64,000 bases of DNA, taken from assembly GCF_019669905.1 (NCBI RefSeq), contig NZ_AP019777.1, forward strand, positions 3,658,001 through 3,722,000, given 5' to 3'. This document shows, in pieces, positions 8,338-19,162 of the stretch. This DNA is from Methylomonas koyamae (lineage in GTDB: Bacteria > Pseudomonadota > Gammaproteobacteria > Methylococcales > Methylomonadaceae). Under the pieces are notes generated by a model that was given only the letters and a program-made list of their open reading frames with translations, had not been told where the DNA came from and did no database searches. Every line of letters starts with the position of its first letter. Positions within the stretch are counted from its first letter, which is position 1. The translations under genes and the position numbers were made by a program.

Positions 8338-8748
8338 TTAGGCCTGCGGATCGACCTGGGCAATCCAGTCGCCGAGATTGTAGTAATTGGTGATGCGGGC
8401 GACTTTACCGTCGCGGATTTCGAAGAACGCGCCGGCCGGCAGGCGGTAAGTCTGGCCGTTGGCTTCCGGCAGGCCTTCGTCGGTATTCAGGTATTCGCCC
8501 AACACGACGAATTCGGCGGCACCGCGGCTACCGTCGGCATTGGCCATGACCACCATGTCAACCAACTGCTCCTTATAGTGGTGATTCATTTTTTTCATGA
8601 ATTCGGCAAACGCGGCCTTGCCTTGTTCGCGGCCGCCTTGATTGATGTCGTGCACCACGTCGTCGGTCAACAAGCTCAGGAAAGTCTCCATGTCGCCGTC
8701 GTTGAATGCTTGATAGTACTTTTGGATCAATTCGATTGCTTGTTGCAT
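8338..8748 (-). CDS. Ketosteroid-isomerase-related SnoaL-like protein
   Basis: The 136-residue protein starts best at the ATG giving MQQAIELIQKYY, because family members begin there; the frame stays open 11 codons further upstream with no ribosome site. It has the NTF2-like/SnoaL cone fold signature: YYQAFNDGDMETFLSLL, then DDVVHDINQGG, and the end PAGAFFEIRDGKVARITNYYN. It resembles the TIGR02096 group. The substrate is unknown; members include isomerases, hydrolases and binding proteins. The gene is followed by a hairpin and sits downstream of the corrinoid adenosyltransferase. Confidence 0.85.
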   Translation of the reverse strand: MQQAIELIQKYYQAFNDGDMETFLSLLTDDVVHDINQGGREQGKAAFAEFMKKMNHHYKEQLVDMVVMANADGSRGAAEFVVLGEYLNTDEGLPEANGQTYRLPAGAFFEIRDGKVARITNYYNLGDWIAQVDPQA

Positions 8749-8810
8749 AGTGGTCTGTGACTGAATGGAAAAAGGCGGCAATTTTGCCAGAAGCCCGTTT
8801 TTTTTTCAGC

Positions 8811-9347
8811 TTAAAATTCAACGCCCTGCTCGGCTTTGATTCCGGCTTGAAAGGCGTGTTTGACCCGGGTCATTTCGGTGACGGTGTCGGCGATCTCGAC
8901 CACTTCCGGCGCCGCGTTGCGCCCCGTCAACACCAAGTGCAGCCAGCCGGGCTTGTGTTGGCGGATGAAATCGGCGATTTCCTGGCCGCTGATCCAGCCG
9001 TAGCCGCAGCAGTAATTGATTTCGTCCAAAACCACCAAATCGAATTGTTCCGACAGGATTTTCTGTTTGGCAAATTCCCAAATCTCGCGGCTGGTCTTAA
9101 TGTCCTGTTCCGGATTTTTGGTATCCCAGGTAAAGCCGTCGCCCAGGGCGTGCCACTCGATTTCCTCGAAGCGGGCGGCCGCTTTCTGTTCGCCGGTCTG
9201 CCACTGGCCCTTGATGAACTGGATCACGCAAACCTTCATGCCCCAACCCGCGGCGCGAAACACCATGCCGAACGCGCTGGACGATTTGCCCTTACCCTCG
9301 CCGGTATGTACCAATACCAGGCCGTGTCGTTTTTCTCTTACTTTCAT
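8811..9347 (-). CDS. cobO: Cob(I)yrinic acid a,c-diamide adenosyltransferase
   Basis: The protein transfers the adenosyl group from ATP to reduced corrinoids in cobalamin synthesis or salvage. It shows the CobA/CobO/BtuR family P-loop GEGKGKSS near residue 17, then DLVVLDEINYCCGYGW and HLVLTGRNAAPEV. I chose the internal ATG (start MKVREKRHG, 178 residues) because homologues begin there and AAGG lies upstream; the longer frame adds 16 unrelated residues. No cobalamin riboswitch is visible in the short upstream gap and no other cob genes are adjacent. Confidence 0.92.
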   Translation of the reverse strand: MKVREKRHGLVLVHTGEGKGKSSSAFGMVFRAAGWGMKVCVIQFIKGQWQTGEQKAAARFEEIEWHALGDGFTWDTKNPEQDIKTSREIWEFAKQKILSEQFDLVVLDEINYCCGYGWISGQEIADFIRQHKPGWLHLVLTGRNAAPEVVEIADTVTEMTRVKHAFQAGIKAEQGVEF

Positions 9348-9457
9348 GCTGCAGCCTTCGCCATCCCTACGGTTAAAGGGCGCGCATTGTAACAAGTTAT
9401 TGTTGCCGCTACCGGTTTCCGCCGAGCCGATTGCGGCGGCAACGAAAAACTCCTGAT

Positions 9458-9718
9458 CTATTTCCGCAACGAATTATGCAACTTAACCGCCAGTATCGCT
9501 GCGGCCAATAAAAACGTCACGGCGTTGGCGACAATGATCGCCCAGTTCGCCAGAAACACGCCGTAAATCAACCAGCACAGCACGCCCAGCGTGAACAGGC
9601 TGTACATGCCCAAAGACAGCGACGATGTATCGCGGGTTTTGACGGTCATGACCGCCTGCGGCAAAAACGAGGCCGTCGTCAACGCCGCGGCCAGATAGCC
9701 TATCCAATCGGAATTCAT
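9458..9718 (-). CDS. SemiSWEET-type PQ-loop transporter
   Basis: The 86-residue protein has three hydrophobic helices and the SemiSWEET pattern: an N-terminal GYLAAALTTASFLPQA with the PQ motif, a KTRDTSSLS loop, then SLFTLGVLCWLIYG. SemiSWEETs dimerise to move sugars or other small solutes passively across the inner membrane. Length equals the family norm. It lies six bases downstream of a small membrane-protein gene, itself immediately downstream of ftsK, so all three may be co-transcribed. The substrate cannot be read from sequence. Confidence 0.9.
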   Translation of the reverse strand: MNSDWIGYLAAALTTASFLPQAVMTVKTRDTSSLSLGMYSLFTLGVLCWLIYGVFLANWAIIVANAVTFLLAAAILAVKLHNSLRK

Positions 9719-9724
9719 AAAAAA

Positions 9725-9919
9725 TCAAACGCCAAAACGTTGCCAGCCCAAATAGGCCAACACCGCCAATATCAGTAAAGAAAAAGCCAGCCCCCAAAAA
9801 TAACCGACGAACAGCATGACTTTAACCGGTTTTTCGACGGGCTTGTTGCGGCACAGCAGCCAACCACCCAAGGCCGATACGGCAAGAATAGCCAGTAAGG
9901 CGTCGATGGCGGGATTCAT
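9725..9919 (-). CDS. Small two-helix membrane protein
   Basis: This 64-residue protein is unrecognised. It has two hydrophobic segments (about residues 6-22 and 34-58) joined by a basic loop with RNKPVEKPVK, so both ends should face the same side. It starts four bases after the ftsK stop and ends six bases before the SemiSWEET gene. Tight packing and an ATG in register support it as real and co-transcribed. No function can be inferred. Confidence 0.65.
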   Translation of the reverse strand: MNPAIDALLAILAVSALGGWLLCRNKPVEKPVKVMLFVGYFWGLAFSLLILAVLAYLGWQRFGV

Positions 9920-9923
9920 CTAG

Positions 9924-12242
9924 TTAGCGCGGCGGCGGCGCCAACACTTCGCGCGAGCCGTTGGTTTCGGGCGGGCTGACCACACCGGCGTTTTCCATGT
10001 CTTCGATAATCCGCGCCGCACGGTTATAGCCGATTTTGAAGCGGCGCTGCACGCTGGATATAGATGCCTTGCGCGACTCGGTAACAAAAGCGACTGCCTC
10101 GTCGTACAACGGATCGGACTCGCTCTCGTCGCCGTCCGCACTCGCCACTTCGCCGCTGTCGGTACGCTCCTGGGTAATCTCGTCCAGATAGTCGGTCGGG
10201 CCGGTCTTTTTCATGAACTCGACTACCCGATGCACTTCGTGGTCGTCGACGAAGGCGCCGTGAGCCCGCAGCGGAATGCTGGTACCCGACGGCAGGAACA
10301 GCATGTCGCCGTTACCCAGCAAGGCTTCCGCACCACCTTGGTCGATGATGGTCCGGGAGTCGATCCGCGACGACACCTGGAACGAAATCCTGGTCGGCAC
10401 GTTGGCCTTGATCAAGCCGGTCAAGACGTCGACCGAAGGCCGCTGGGTCGCCAACACCAAATGGATGCCGGCGGCACGAGCTTTTTGCGCCAGACGGGCG
10501 ATCAGTTCCTCGACCTTCTTGCCCACCACCATCATCATGTCGGCCAGCTCGTCGATGATAATGACGATGCTTGGCAACGTGGTCAGGTAGGGATAATCGT
10601 CCAGCGGAATCGGCGTTTGCGGGTTGAACAGCGGATCTCGGATCGGCTGGCCGGCCGCGTCGGCTTCCTTAACCGCGTGGTTGTAACCGGCCAGATTGCG
10701 CACGCCGACTTTGGACATCAATTTATAGCGCCGCTCCATTTCCGCTACGGCCCAACGCAACGCGTTTTGGGCGTCTTTCATGTCGGTGACGACCGGGGTC
10801 AGCAAATGCGGAATGCCTTCGTACACCGACAGCTCCAGCATTTTCGGGTCGATCATGATCATGCGCACGTCTTCCGGCTTGGCTTTGTACAGCAAGCTCA
10901 GAATCATGGTGTTGATCGCGACCGACTTACCGGAACCGGTGGTACCGGCTACTAGCGCATGCGGCATTTTGCCGAGATCGGCCACCACCGGCGTCCCGGA
11001 AATATCCTTACCCATCGCAATGCTGAGTTTGGACTTGGCCCGCTCGAATTCGTCCGATACCAGTAGATCGCGCAGCGACACCATCTCCCGCTCTTGGTTC
11101 GGAATCTCCAAACCGATTACCGATTTGCCTTCGATGATTTCGACGATGCGCACGCTGGTCACCGACAGGCCACGCGCCAAGTCTTTGGCCAGACTGCTGA
11201 TCCGGCTAACCTTGACCCCGGCGGCCAAACGCAATTCGAACCGGGTAATCACCGGCCCCGGCAGCACCGCTTCCACTTCGGCGGCGATGCCGTAATCTTG
11301 CAGCACGTCCTCGACCTGGCGCGAAATCTCTTCCAGCTCGGTTTTGGAATAGCGTTTGACCTTGATGTCGCGTTTGTCCAACAACGACAACGGCGGCAAG
11401 GCATTCAGGAAGGCGCTGTCGTCCAAATTTTCCAGGACCTTGCTGTCCTTGCGCCGCGCCGGTCTGATGACCTCGGCGGCGTTGGCGTTCGCCTGCACGG
11501 TTTCCACAACCTGAATTTGCGGTTTGTTGCGCGGCGCCTCGTCGGCTCTGGCATCCACTTTGGTTTCGGGTTTGCTGCGCACTTTTTTGGCTTCGGCGCG
11601 AACCGGTTTCTCGATGCTACGGTAACGTTCGGCACCGGTGACAGCCTGGCGGCCGACCACGGAACACGCGCTCATCGCGCATTTGCCGATCAAACTCATC
11701 ACCATCAGCCAGGACAAGCCGGTGAACATCGTCACCCCGGTCATGAAAATGGCCAGCAGCAACAGCGTCGAGCCGGAGTTGCCTAACAAATGTACCAAGG
11801 CGTCGCCGATTTCCCGGCCCAGAATACCGCCCGGACTCTCTGGCAGATCGACTTTGGTCCGCAAAAAATGCAGATGTAAGAACAAAATGGCCGAGCCGGA
11901 AACGACGGTCGCCAGAAAACCGACCGAGCGCGCCGCGACCAACCATTGGCTGGCCTGCTGTTGGCTGGGACCTTGATAGACCATGTAGCCGTACCAAAAC
12001 ACCATCACCGGGATCAGATAGGCCATCAAACCGAGAAAACTCAACACGAAATCGGCCAGCCAGGCGCCGAACACGCCGCAAGCGTTGCTGATCGATTGGT
12101 AGGACGTGCTGTGGCTCCAACCCGGATCGTTGGAGTTAAAAGTCAATAAGGCAATCAAAAAGAACAAGGCAAAACAGGAACAGCCCAGCAATGCGATTTC
12201 GCGATATCCTCGCGCGTCTTTCTCTTCCACAACAGCAACCAT
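9924..12242 (-). CDS. ftsK: DNA translocase FtsK
   Basis: The 772-residue protein couples cell division to chromosome segregation. It has an N-terminal block of four to five membrane helices (residues about 20-190), a short linker of about 100 residues, then the alpha/beta motor. Walker A GTTGSGKS lies near residue 432 and the Walker B region [11 protein letters not shown] near residue 565. A C-terminal winged-helix gamma domain ends the protein ([20 protein letters not shown]) and would read KOPS sequences. The short linker matches the smaller FtsK/SpoIIIE form rather than the 1300-residue E. coli protein. Confidence 0.96.
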   Translation of the reverse strand: MVAVVEEKDARGYREIALLGCSCFALFFLIALLTFNSNDPGWSHSTSYQSISNACGVFGAWLADFVLSFLGLMAYLIPVMVFWYGYMVYQGPSQQQASQWLVAARSVGFLATVVSGSAILFLHLHFLRTKVDLPESPGGILGREIGDALVHLLGNSGSTLLLLAIFMTGVTMFTGLSWLMVMSLIGKCAMSACSVVGRQAVTGAERYRSIEKPVRAEAKKVRSKPETKVDARADEAPRNKPQIQVVETVQANANAAEVIRPARRKDSKVLENLDDSAFLNALPPLSLLDKRDIKVKRYSKTELEEISRQVEDVLQDYGIAAEVEAVLPGPVITRFELRLAAGVKVSRISSLAKDLARGLSVTSVRIVEIIEGKSVIGLEIPNQEREMVSLRDLLVSDEFERAKSKLSIAMGKDISGTPVVADLGKMPHALVAGTTGSGKSVAINTMILSLLYKAKPEDVRMIMIDPKMLELSVYEGIPHLLTPVVTDMKDAQNALRWAVAEMERRYKLMSKVGVRNLAGYNHAVKEADAAGQPIRDPLFNPQTPIPLDDYPYLTTLPSIVIIIDELADMMMVVGKKVEELIARLAQKARAAGIHLVLATQRPSVDVLTGLIKANVPTRISFQVSSRIDSRTIIDQGGAEALLGNGDMLFLPSGTSIPLRAHGAFVDDHEVHRVVEFMKKTGPTDYLDEITQERTDSGEVASADGDESESDPLYDEAVAFVTESRKASISSVQRRFKIGYNRAARIIEDMENAGVVSPPETNGSREVLAPPPR

Positions 12243-12279
12243 GGGTGACGGCTCACAATAAAAGTGTAACGAAAACTGG

Positions 12280-12285
12280 ATTATA
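12280..12285 (-). promoter_or_regulatory. Candidate -10 element for ftsK
   Basis: A perfect TATAAT occurs on the minus strand 38 bases before the ftsK ATG. No good -35 lies at 16-18 bases, so this is tentative. Confidence 0.4.
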
Positions 12286-12351
12286 GATGATAAAAATCGA
12301 TTTCACATTAGCTCAGTCGGCGCAGCCCGCAAAATCCCGGCATTCCGCCGG

Positions 12352-13370
<1,019 letters not shown>

Positions 13371-13381
13371 ACCCTCCGCTG

Positions 13382-13404
13382 CGTTGCGGCCCGGCGCCGC
13401 AACG
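13382..13404 (+). terminator. GC-rich hairpin after trxB
   Basis: CGTTGCGGC and its complement form a nine-base stem with a five-base loop 11 bases after the trxB stop. It is followed only by CCGTTTC, so the U-tract is poor. Confidence 0.45.
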
Positions 13405-13520
13405 CCGTTTCAAGCCCCCTGACCCATCTGCTCAGCGGCCCGCCAAATCTTAATGGCCCGAAACGCCCCGTCCGCAGCGCCCGGTTCGGCGCCAATCCCA
13501 AGGTAAAACTTCGGCTTGTT

Positions 13521-14093
13521 TCAATAAAACCAGGGCAGCAAGCGCCAGCGGTTGTTCCGGTACGCCCGGTATGCGTCGCCGAATTGCCGCTCCAACAAAC
13601 GCTCTTCGATCTCGATCCGCCGCGCCAGCGCCCAAGCGGCCGGCAGCAACACACTGAGCAATGCCAGGCCGTCGCCCATGGCCAATCCGGCCGCGGCCAA
13701 AGCAATCAACAAACCGGTATAAGCCGGATGCCGCAGCACACGGTAGGGCCCGTCCTCGACCAATCGATGGCCGTGCAAAATCGCTACATTCGTGGTAAAG
13801 AACCGACCTAGCCCGACCACCGCCGTATAACGCAAATACAAACCACCGGCAAATATCGCCAACGCCAGTATCTGCCGCGGCAGATAATCCAGCGGAATCG
13901 GCAGCCAGGCCAGTTGTTTGAACACCAGCGCCGACAACAGTCCCAGCGTCACAAACAGCCACAGCCGGCGTTGCGAACGCCGCTCGCCGAAGGCGATTTC
14001 GCTATCCGGCGAACTCCGCCGCCGGGCCAGCCCGATCTCGGCCGCTACCCAGGCCAGAAACACCAAAAACCAGAAAACTCTCACCCAAACCAT
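13521..14093 (-). CDS. Isoprenylcysteine carboxyl methyltransferase-like membrane protein
   Basis: The 190-residue protein has four to five membrane helices and the conserved C-terminal ICMT/PEMT-type signature: LVEDGPYRVLRHPAYTG near residues 112-128 and an E-rich helix IEIEERLLERQFGDAYRAY near residues 161-179. These regions bind S-adenosylmethionine in the family. Bacterial members have unknown substrates, probably lipids or small hydrophobic molecules. It stands alone on the minus strand between trxB and the ABC genes. Confidence 0.85.
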   Translation of the reverse strand: MVWVRVFWFLVFLAWVAAEIGLARRRSSPDSEIAFGERRSQRRLWLFVTLGLLSALVFKQLAWLPIPLDYLPRQILALAIFAGGLYLRYTAVVGLGRFFTTNVAILHGHRLVEDGPYRVLRHPAYTGLLIALAAAGLAMGDGLALLSVLLPAAWALARRIEIEERLLERQFGDAYRAYRNNRWRLLPWFY

Positions 14094-14177
14094 CGCCTGC
14101 CCTCCTCCGGCTAGCGGCAGAATCCTTTGCCTCGCGTCGCGTTACCTCGTGTAACATACCCCAATTTGCCGAGCGCC

Positions 14178-14873
14178 ATGCAGCCGATTATCGAACTGAA
14201 CCAGGTTTACAAGGATTACCCGCAAGCCGGCGGCCGGCAAACGGTCTTGCACGGCATCGATTTACGCATTGCCGCCGGCGAATTCGTCGCGATCGTCGGC
14301 CCGTCCGGTAACGGCAAATCCACGTTATTGAACCTGATCGCCGGCATCGACCACCCGAGCCGCGGCGAGATCGTCGTCGCCGGCCACGCCCTGCAAAACC
14401 TCGGTAACGAACGGCTGGCGCGCTGGCGCGGCGAGCATGTCGGCATCGTATTCCAGTTCTTCCAACTGCTGCCGGCGCTGAGCCTGCTGCAAAACGTGAT
14501 TCTGCCGATGGACTTCCTGGGCCGGCTGCCGAAAAGGCAACGCCGCGAGCGGGCACTGCAATTGCTGGACAGCGTCGGCTTGCTCGGCGCAGCGGACCGG
14601 CTGCCGAGCCAGGTATCCGGCGGCCAGCAGCAACGGGCGGCCATCGCCCGCGCCCTGGCTAACGACCCGCCGCTGATCGTCGCCGACGAGCCGACCGGCA
14701 ATCTGGACAGCGCCAGCGCCGACTCGGTGTTCGATTTATTCAGCCATCTGCGCGACCGCGGCAAGACGCTGTTGATGGTCACCCACAACGAGGCGCTGGC
14801 CGACGCGGCCAGCCGCAAACTGGAAATTCGCGGCGGCCGGCTGCACGCCGACAGCCACCGGGAACCGCGTTGA
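14178..14873 (+). CDS. ABC transporter ATPase, LolD/MacB type
   Basis: The 231-residue ATPase starts best at the ATG giving MQPIIELNQVYKDY, where relatives begin; the frame extends 17 codons upstream without support. Walker A is GPSGNGKST (Asn in place of the commoner Ser), the signature is VSGGQQQRAAIARAL and Walker B is LIVADEPTGNLDS, the form typical of LolD/MacB/FtsE-type ATPases. Its stop overlaps the TTG start of the following permease in a TTGA, so the two are translationally coupled and form one exporter or lipid-release machine. Confidence 0.92.
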   Translation: MQPIIELNQVYKDYPQAGGRQTVLHGIDLRIAAGEFVAIVGPSGNGKSTLLNLIAGIDHPSRGEIVVAGHALQNLGNERLARWRGEHVGIVFQFFQLLPALSLLQNVILPMDFLGRLPKRQRRERALQLLDSVGLLGAADRLPSQVSGGQQQRAAIARALANDPPLIVADEPTGNLDSASADSVFDLFSHLRDRGKTLLMVTHNEALADAASRKLEIRGGRLHADSHREPR

Positions 14874-17281
14874 GCGCGCTGGCCTACAAATTCCGCGCCG
14901 ATTTGTGGCGCCATAAAGGCCGCAGTCTGCTCGCCGTCGCCAGCATCGCCATCGGCTTGTTTTGCGTCGGCACCATCTTCGGCATGATCGATTTATTGCT
15001 GGCAAAAATGGATGCCGCTCACCGCCAATCGCAACCTTCGCATATCAATATGCTCCTGCGCAGCGCCGCCGATTCGGCGCTACTGGAGCGGATCGCGGCG
15101 CTGCCCGACATCGCCGGCGTCGAAGGGGTAAATCCGGTGGCGGCGCGCTTCCGTTCGGCGCCTGACGCCGCTTGGCAAAACGCCAGCCTGATCGTCAGAA
15201 CCGATTACGCCCACCAGCTTTACGACAGGACGACCTTGGTTTCCGGCGACTGGCCGACTGCGGGCAGGCTGGCCATCGAAAACCTGTCGGCCCAACATAC
15301 CGGGCTCGGCAGCGGTGCCAACCTGCAACTGCAAATCGAACGCGCTGAACTCAATTTTCCGCTCGATGGCGTGGTCCGCCACCCGTTCGTCAAACCGCCC
15401 AAATTCGGCGGCCAGACCGTGTTTTTTGCTTCCGCTGCGGATGCGGCCTTATTCGGGCTGGCCCCGCGCAGTTTTCGGCAACTGCTGGTACAGGTCAAGC
15501 CGCCTTACAGCGAGGACAAGGCCCGCGCCGCCGCGTCCCAAATCCGCAGCCTACTCGCCGAACGCGGCGTTGCGGCTAACGCCACTTTATTGCAAGACCC
15601 GGACCGGCACTGGGGCCGGCCGTTTCTGGCCGGCATCAACGGCGTACTGGAAATCATGGCTGTGGCGGCGTTGGCGCTGTCCGCTAGCCTGATCGCCAAC
15701 ACCGTCTCGGCCCATATCACCCAACAAACCGATCAGATCGGCGTGATGAAGGCGGTCGGCGGCAGTAATCTCGCCATCGCCGGTTTGTACCTGAGCGAAA
15801 CCTTGCTGCTGGCGATTGCCGCAATCGCGCTGGCCGCGCCGCCGGCGGCGCTGGCCGCCCATTTTGCTTCGTGCCGGCTGCTGGCCATCTTCGATATCGG
15901 CTGCGGCACGTTCGAACTCCCCAACCGGGCACTGGCGTATCTGGTCGTCGGCGGTTTGCTGGTGCCGCTGGCAACCGCCGTCGGGCCGGTGTGGCGCGGC
16001 GCGGCGATGACGGTGCGCGCCGCGATCGCCAGCTACGGCCTCGGCGCCGATTTCGGCAAAAGCCGGTTCGACGCCCGGTTACAAGGCCTGGCCGGCCGCT
16101 GGTTCCCTACCGTCTACGCCGCAGCGCTGGGCAATCTGTTCCGCCGCAAAACCCGGTTACTGTTGACGCAGAGCGTATTGGCCGTGGCCGGCGTCGCGTT
16201 TTTGAGCCTGGCCAGCCTGATCGCGTCGCTCAACCTGACCTTGGACAACGAAATGGCGCGCAGCCGATATGCCTTAAAATTGGGTTTGGCCAGCGACCAA
16301 CCCCGGCAAATGGTGCAGGATACGATCAAGGCCGCCGATCCGGCCTGCAGCGTCGAAATCTGGCGCCGCCTGCCGCTGGAACTGAGCGGCGGCCGGGGCG
16401 TTTTCCGCCAGAAAGGCAGCCTGGGCCTGCAATTGCTGGCATTGCCGGCCGGCAGCGAGACTTACCGGCCGCGGATCGAGAGTGGCCGCTGGCTGCAAGC
16501 CGACGACGCCGGCCGGGCCGTATTGGTGCTGAATGCCGAAACCGCGGCCTTGAACGGCATTAAAACCGGAGACACGGTCGCAGCGGCGATCGGCAGAGAC
16601 CGCCAAACTTGGCAAGTCGTGGGTTTGTACCGCTGGCTGGCCGGTAGCCAATATGCCGTGGAACCGGTATACGCCCCGCTGGAAACGATAGAAAAAAGCC
16701 TGGGCGGCGATACCGCATCGTTGGCGCTGGTCACCGCGCCGGTCGCCACTCTGCAGGACGAAACCGCGCTGCTGAGCCGGCTCAGCGAGATACTGCAGCA
16801 ACGCGGCGTCGCGGCGGACATTTACAACACACACGGCCGACTGGAACAGCGCGGATACGCCCGCAACCAATTTAAACCGTTGATTGGGGCCTTATCCGGC
16901 CTGGCGGCGATGCTGGCCGCGGTCGGCGGCATCGGCCTTTCCGGTACGCTGGCGATCGGCGTGCTGCAACGCAGCCGGGAAATCGGCGTGTTAAGGGCAA
17001 TCGGCGCCCCATCGCCGACCCTGTTCCGGCTGTTCATGCTGGAAGGCTTGTTCCACGGCGTTCTGGCCTGGCTGATCAGCGTACCGCTGGCCTACCGGGC
17101 CGGCGCACCGCTGGCGAAACGGCTCGGCGAAACCATGTTCGGCTTGAGTCTGGACTATCGCTTCGACTTCGCCGCGGCCGGCTATTGGCTGGGCCTAATC
17201 TTACTGCTGGCCGCCACGGCCTCGTATTTCCCGGCGCGGAAAGCGGCAAATATGGCGATCCAAGACTGCCTGTCGCATTGA
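14870..17281 (+). CDS. FtsX-like ABC permease with two FtsX domains
   Basis: The 803-residue permease begins at TTG overlapping the ATPase stop. It has an N-terminal helix (residues about 20-43), a large periplasmic domain, a first FtsX helix set near residues 255-380 (containing TDQIGVMKAVGGS), a second N-terminal-type helix and periplasmic domain, and a final FtsX set near residues 670-800 (containing REIGVLRAIGAPS). This duplicated layout is that of YbbP-like permeases, which move lipids or other hydrophobic substrates without a pore. No adaptor protein gene is adjacent. The substrate is unknown. Confidence 0.9.
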   Translation: MSALAYKFRADLWRHKGRSLLAVASIAIGLFCVGTIFGMIDLLLAKMDAAHRQSQPSHINMLLRSAADSALLERIAALPDIAGVEGVNPVAARFRSAPDAAWQNASLIVRTDYAHQLYDRTTLVSGDWPTAGRLAIENLSAQHTGLGSGANLQLQIERAELNFPLDGVVRHPFVKPPKFGGQTVFFASAADAALFGLAPRSFRQLLVQVKPPYSEDKARAAASQIRSLLAERGVAANATLLQDPDRHWGRPFLAGINGVLEIMAVAALALSASLIANTVSAHITQQTDQIGVMKAVGGSNLAIAGLYLSETLLLAIAAIALAAPPAALAAHFASCRLLAIFDIGCGTFELPNRALAYLVVGGLLVPLATAVGPVWRGAAMTVRAAIASYGLGADFGKSRFDARLQGLAGRWFPTVYAAALGNLFRRKTRLLLTQSVLAVAGVAFLSLASLIASLNLTLDNEMARSRYALKLGLASDQPRQMVQDTIKAADPACSVEIWRRLPLELSGGRGVFRQKGSLGLQLLALPAGSETYRPRIESGRWLQADDAGRAVLVLNAETAALNGIKTGDTVAAAIGRDRQTWQVVGLYRWLAGSQYAVEPVYAPLETIEKSLGGDTASLALVTAPVATLQDETALLSRLSEILQQRGVAADIYNTHGRLEQRGYARNQFKPLIGALSGLAAMLAAVGGIGLSGTLAIGVLQRSREIGVLRAIGAPSPTLFRLFMLEGLFHGVLAWLISVPLAYRAGAPLAKRLGETMFGLSLDYRFDFAAAGYWLGLILLLAATASYFPARKAANMAIQDCLSH

Positions 17282-17504
17282 GCGCCGGCTGCGGCCGTTC
17301 CAGGCACCTGCTTGCAGTTCGTAGCTCGGCTTGCGACCGCCGAAAAAGCGGAACTCGGCAGCAAAACGCCGGAACGCGGCGGTCGCAGCGGCTGCAGAAA
17401 GCGGCCGGGTAGCCGATAATGATGAATAACGACGAGCCGCTGCGACTGCTCGATCGAACCCATTTGCTACCGTAACTCAAGCTTTTATTACTCTCACCCG
17501 AATT

Positions 17505-18640
17505 ATGTTCTCAATATTCAGCCGCAAACGCGAAATAGAAGAATTACAACAACATCTGGCTAAAGCGGAACAGCGCATCGAACAGCAAAACAGCGAGCTG
17601 GAACAACTGCGCCAGCGTGTGCAAGTAGCCGACAAAGCCAATTCCAGCCTGGAGCAGCAGTTGAACAGCCAGAACGGCACCGTGCGCCATTTGCAAAATT
17701 TCGGCCAGTCGCTGGTGACGATGCAGGCCAGTTTGCTGACACTGGCCAACCGCCTGCGGGACGAAAAAGACAATGCGGTCGAGGCGCAAGGTATCTCGCT
17801 GGATAGCAGCAACGCCATCGAGCGCATTTCGAAAAACCTGGCCAACCTGGCCGACGCCTCCAGTTCCGCCGCGCAGCAGGCCGGATCGCTGGACCAAAGT
17901 TCGCGAGAAATTATCGGCGTCGTCAAACTGATTCACGATATCGCTGACCAAACCAATCTGTTGGCGTTAAACGCGTCGATAGAATCGGCCCGTGCCGGCG
18001 AACAAGGCCGCGGTTTTGCCGTCGTCGCCGACGAAGTGCGGACGCTGGCGCAAAGAACGGCCGAGGCCACCAACAAAATCGCCAAACTGGCCGAGTCGAT
18101 CCGCGTCGCCAGCGGCGGCACCCGCGACCAGATGAACTCGCTGGCCGAACAGTCGCGCAGCTTCAGCGAGGATGGCCAGCGCGCCACCGGCACGATGCGC
18201 GAATTGCTGGATTTTTCGGTGACGATGGAGAAAGTGGTCGCCGCGTCGTCGTTACGCAGTTTTTGCGAACTGGCGAAACTGGACCATCTGATTTACAAGT
18301 TCGAACTGTATAAAGTGCTGTTCCATTTATCGCAAAAATCGCGGTGCACGATTTTGCCCAACACACCGAATGCCGCTTGGGTAAATGGTATTACCAGGGC
18401 GAAGGCAGGGCCTGTTTTTCGCAATTGCCCGGTTACCACGACATCGAACAACCGCATATCGGCGTACACAGCAGCGCCATCAACGCGCTGAAAGCCCATG
18501 CCGCCGGCGACGTCGACACCATGTTGCGCGAGGTCGGCAATATGGAAGACGCCAGCTTGTTGGTGTTGTCGAATTTGGAAAAGATGGCGCACAGCGCCGA
18601 AGCGAACAGCAATTTGCTGTGCCAAGCCAAGCACCCCTGA
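17505..18640 (+). pseudogene. Soluble methyl-accepting chemotaxis protein with CZB zinc domain, split by a frameshift
   Basis: The first frame (from 17505) gives a coiled coil (residues about 5-60) and an MCP signalling tip with [19 protein letters not shown], with no membrane helix, so the receptor would be cytoplasmic. It then enters a CZB domain ([19 protein letters not shown]) but leaves the family pattern after about 18341. The frame from 18344 resumes the same domain ([16 protein letters not shown], then [11 protein letters not shown]) to 18640. Restoring one A to the five-A run at 18334-18338 rejoins the frames with all CZB zinc ligands (three His, one Cys) intact. It is either a recent mutation or a sequencing error. 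Confidence 0.82.
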
Positions 18641-18663
18641 ATTGGCGACGGTTGCCCCGACCG

Positions 18664-19068
18664 CTAAAGCAAAGGGTCGGGTGCGAAGAAAATATTCGAT
18701 AAATCGATGAAAATTTCGATCCGGTCGCCGCGCCGGCGTTCCCGCTGCCTTTGCTCCGCTGCGACATCCTCTTCGCAGCCGCGGCGGCGGTCGTTCAGAT
18801 CGTCCCGGAAATTGTAGGGCCGCACCAAGATTTCGCTGCCGTTGAAGGCTTTGCCGTTGAGCCGCTCTATGGCTCTGAGGCCGGACTGTTCCGAATCGAG
18901 CATGGCCAAACCGTGGTGCTCCAGCGCATTGGTGGTTTTGTCCCGGATCACCATGACCTCGGCTTTCAACACCTCGCCGCTGTCCGCTTCGCCGCCGGCC
19001 GAGGCAATCAGGCTGTACAGTTCGTTGGGCCGGGAATTAACCGGAATATCTTTAAAAAACAAAATCAT
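18664..19068 (-). CDS. RRM-like putative RNA-binding protein
   Basis: The 134-residue protein begins with an RNP2-like strand MILFFKDIPVNS. An RNP1-like strand HHGLAMLDSEQSGLRAIERL and a GSEILVRPYNF strand follow, the order of an RNA-recognition motif, although the aromatic RNP1 residues are mostly absent. The last 45 residues are strongly charged (NDRRRGCEED, RQRERRRGDR). It ends 24 bases from the stop of the frameshifted chemoreceptor on the other strand. RNA binding is an inference from fold-like patterning. Confidence 0.65.
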   Translation of the reverse strand: MILFFKDIPVNSRPNELYSLIASAGGEADSGEVLKAEVMVIRDKTTNALEHHGLAMLDSEQSGLRAIERLNGKAFNGSEILVRPYNFRDDLNDRRRGCEEDVAAEQRQRERRRGDRIEIFIDLSNIFFAPDPLL

Positions 19069-19162
19069 AAAGCGCTCGATGCCGTTGCGGCAGGCTGGTT
19101 ATGGGCCAAGCCGGCGACGACAACCGGCCCCGGCCGCATTTTAGCCCGTTGCCCGGCTAACT

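Noticed and set aside
8811..9457. Cobalamin riboswitch before the corrinoid adenosyltransferase gene
   Set aside because: The leader to the next gene is only about 110 bases and has no B12-box-like sequence.
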